This document shows, in pieces, positions 19,493-20,036 of a stretch of DNA of 20,036 bases; position 1 is the stretch's first letter; each line of letters begins with the position of its first letter. The position numbers and the translations under genes are program-made. The notes under the pieces were generated by a model. The model was not told the DNA's origin. It did not search any database and worked only from the letters and a program-made list of their open reading frames with translations. Where the stretch lies: positions 1 through 20,036 of the forward strand of contig JBGPBV010000128.1 of NCBI GenBank assembly GCA_041481445.1, read 5' to 3'. This DNA is from AA29 sp041481445. Its GTDB lineage: Bacteria; Acidobacteriota; Vicinamibacteria; Fen-336.

Positions 19493-19498
19493 TACAAT
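19493..19498 (+). promoter_or_regulatory. Candidate -10 box for the tRNA genes
   Basis: TACAAT, in the context CTACAAT, lies 10 bp upstream of the tRNA-Arg 5' end in an otherwise very GC-rich stretch. The same heptamer occurs at dctA. No -35 TTGACA is recognisable. Confidence 0.45.
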
Positions 19499-19508
19499 CC
19501 AGCGTTCG

Positions 19509-19585
19509 GCGCCTGTAGCTCAGTTGGACAGAGCGGCAGCCTTCTAAGCTGCGGGTCAGGGGTTCGAATCCCTTCAGGCGCGCCA
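19509..19585 (+). tRNA. tRNA-Arg (anticodon UCU)
   Basis: A complete cloverleaf of 77 bases including encoded CCA is visible. The acceptor stem GCGCCTG pairs with CAGGCGC, with discriminator G. The D stem is GCTC/GAGC. The anticodon stem GCAGC/GCTGC encloses the loop CTTCTAA, with anticodon TCT reading AGA/AGG. The T arm is AGGGG-TTCGAAT-CCCTT with one G-T pair. Confidence 0.95.
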
Positions 19586-19610
19586 GCCCCTCGGTTCGAG
19601 CGCCTCGACG

Positions 19611-19688
19611 GTGGATGTAGCTCAGTTTGGTTAGAGCGCCAGGTTGTGGCCCTGGAGGCCGCGGGTTCGAATCCCGTCATCCACCCCA
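19611..19688 (+). tRNA. tRNA-His (anticodon GUG)
   Basis: The acceptor GTGGATG pairs with CATCCAC, and the anticodon stem CCAGG/CCTGG encloses TTGTGGC with anticodon GTG. The T arm contains GCGGGTTCGAATCCCGT. The discriminator is C and the CCA is encoded (19686-19688). A G at 19610 can serve as the G-1 identity base that pairs with C73, as required for tRNA-His. It follows tRNA-Arg by about 25 bp and is probably co-transcribed. Confidence 0.95.
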
Positions 19689-20036
19689 AACCACTCAATA
19701 TCTTAGCGACACTCCTGAATGGCCGGCCAACCGTGCCCTTCGGCGGGGGGGCACCGGGGGGGCATTCCGCTTAGGGCTGAGTAACGCCAGGCGGCGGGGA
19801 GAATCGAACGTCGCTGCAAGCTCGCAAAGACGCAACCGCAGGTCAGGTACGCGACACTCTCAGCAGTCGAGCGACACATGATCGACGTCAGCGCATCCAT
19901 GTATCGCGTCACCCTCGTGACGCACCTGGGCCGTTCGCGGGGTCTACCGGGGGGTCTATTCGGGGCCGGACCCCCGTAGAAATCGCTCTTAACCCGCTGG
20001 AATGAGCGTTCCTACTGAACACAGACCGCTGTAACC
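19689..20036. other. Gene-free region behind tRNA-His with repeats and hairpins
   Basis: No frame here has convincing coding features. The stretch is less GC-rich than the rest and holds several structures. CGGGGGGGCA occurs twice with an 11-bp period (19744-19753 and 19755-19764). A perfect hairpin GCGTCAC/GTGACGC with a 4-base loop lies at 19906-19923. GGGGTCTA occurs twice (19939-19946, 19951-19958). An imperfect inverted repeat, TCTAC-GGGGG-TC against GACCCCCGTAGA, spans 19943-19980. Such G-rich repeats next to a tRNA 3' end resemble attachment-site or recombinase-binding regions of integrated elements, but no integrase is present in the window. Confidence 0.4.

Noticed and set aside
19373..19912. 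Small open frames over and after the two tRNA genes
   Set aside because: They run through the tRNA cloverleaves or through repeats and have no ribosome binding site, domain or sensible composition.

Overview
The window comes from a very GC-rich genome (about 70% G+C by eye, wobble positions almost all G or C). It belongs to a Gram-negative bacterium with Tat export, c-type cytochromes, a periplasm and an outer membrane. Gene content and style (exported molybdenum hydroxylase, DUF1326 protein, multihaem cytochrome with an NrfD module, TreX/TreY, an ACT-DUF5612 protein) fit soil-type phyla such as Acidobacteriota or Rokubacteria/Methylomirabilota. I cannot assign a taxon from sequence alone.

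Layout. (1) 2-3950, plus strand: the 3' end of an outer-membrane beta-barrel gene, an exported GH67 alpha-glucuronidase coupled to it by an ATGA overlap, and an FGGY sugar kinase. This looks like a small glucuronoxylan or uronic-acid utilisation operon. (2) 3881-5194, minus: a DctA-type dicarboxylate symporter whose 3' end overlaps the kinase by 70 bp. (3) 5275-5961, plus: an ACT-DUF5612 protein divergent from dctA, with two related palindromes between them. (4) 6013-14556, plus: a long co-directional run. It starts with an exported zinc-ribbon protein, followed by a Tat-exported molybdenum hydroxylase in the order FeS, Mo and FAD subunits. Next come a 79-aa cysteine-rich protein overlapping the FAD gene, an exported DUF1326 protein and another exported protein. 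The run ends with a tetrahaem cytochrome, a Tat-exported four-cluster ferredoxin-like protein, an NrfD membrane subunit and a 42-aa membrane peptide. (5) 14566-19327, minus: glgX/treX and treY, overlapping by 11 bp, for alpha-glucan debranching and trehalose synthesis; treZ is not in the window. (6) 19509-19688: tRNA-Arg(UCU) and tRNA-His(GUG). (7) 19689-20036: no supportable gene, but G-rich direct repeats and hairpins just behind the tRNA-His 3' end resemble the edge of an integrated element.

The most interesting hypothesis concerns region 4. The molybdenum hydroxylase carries a Tat signal on its FeS subunit, so it should work in the periplasm, where it needs an electron acceptor. The cytochrome/FeS/NrfD set downstream is a quinone-linked electron-transfer module with no catalytic subunit of its own. 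The two may form one periplasmic oxidation-to-quinone chain, with the 79-aa cysteine-rich protein and the two exported proteins as accessories. This is inference from gene order and export signals.
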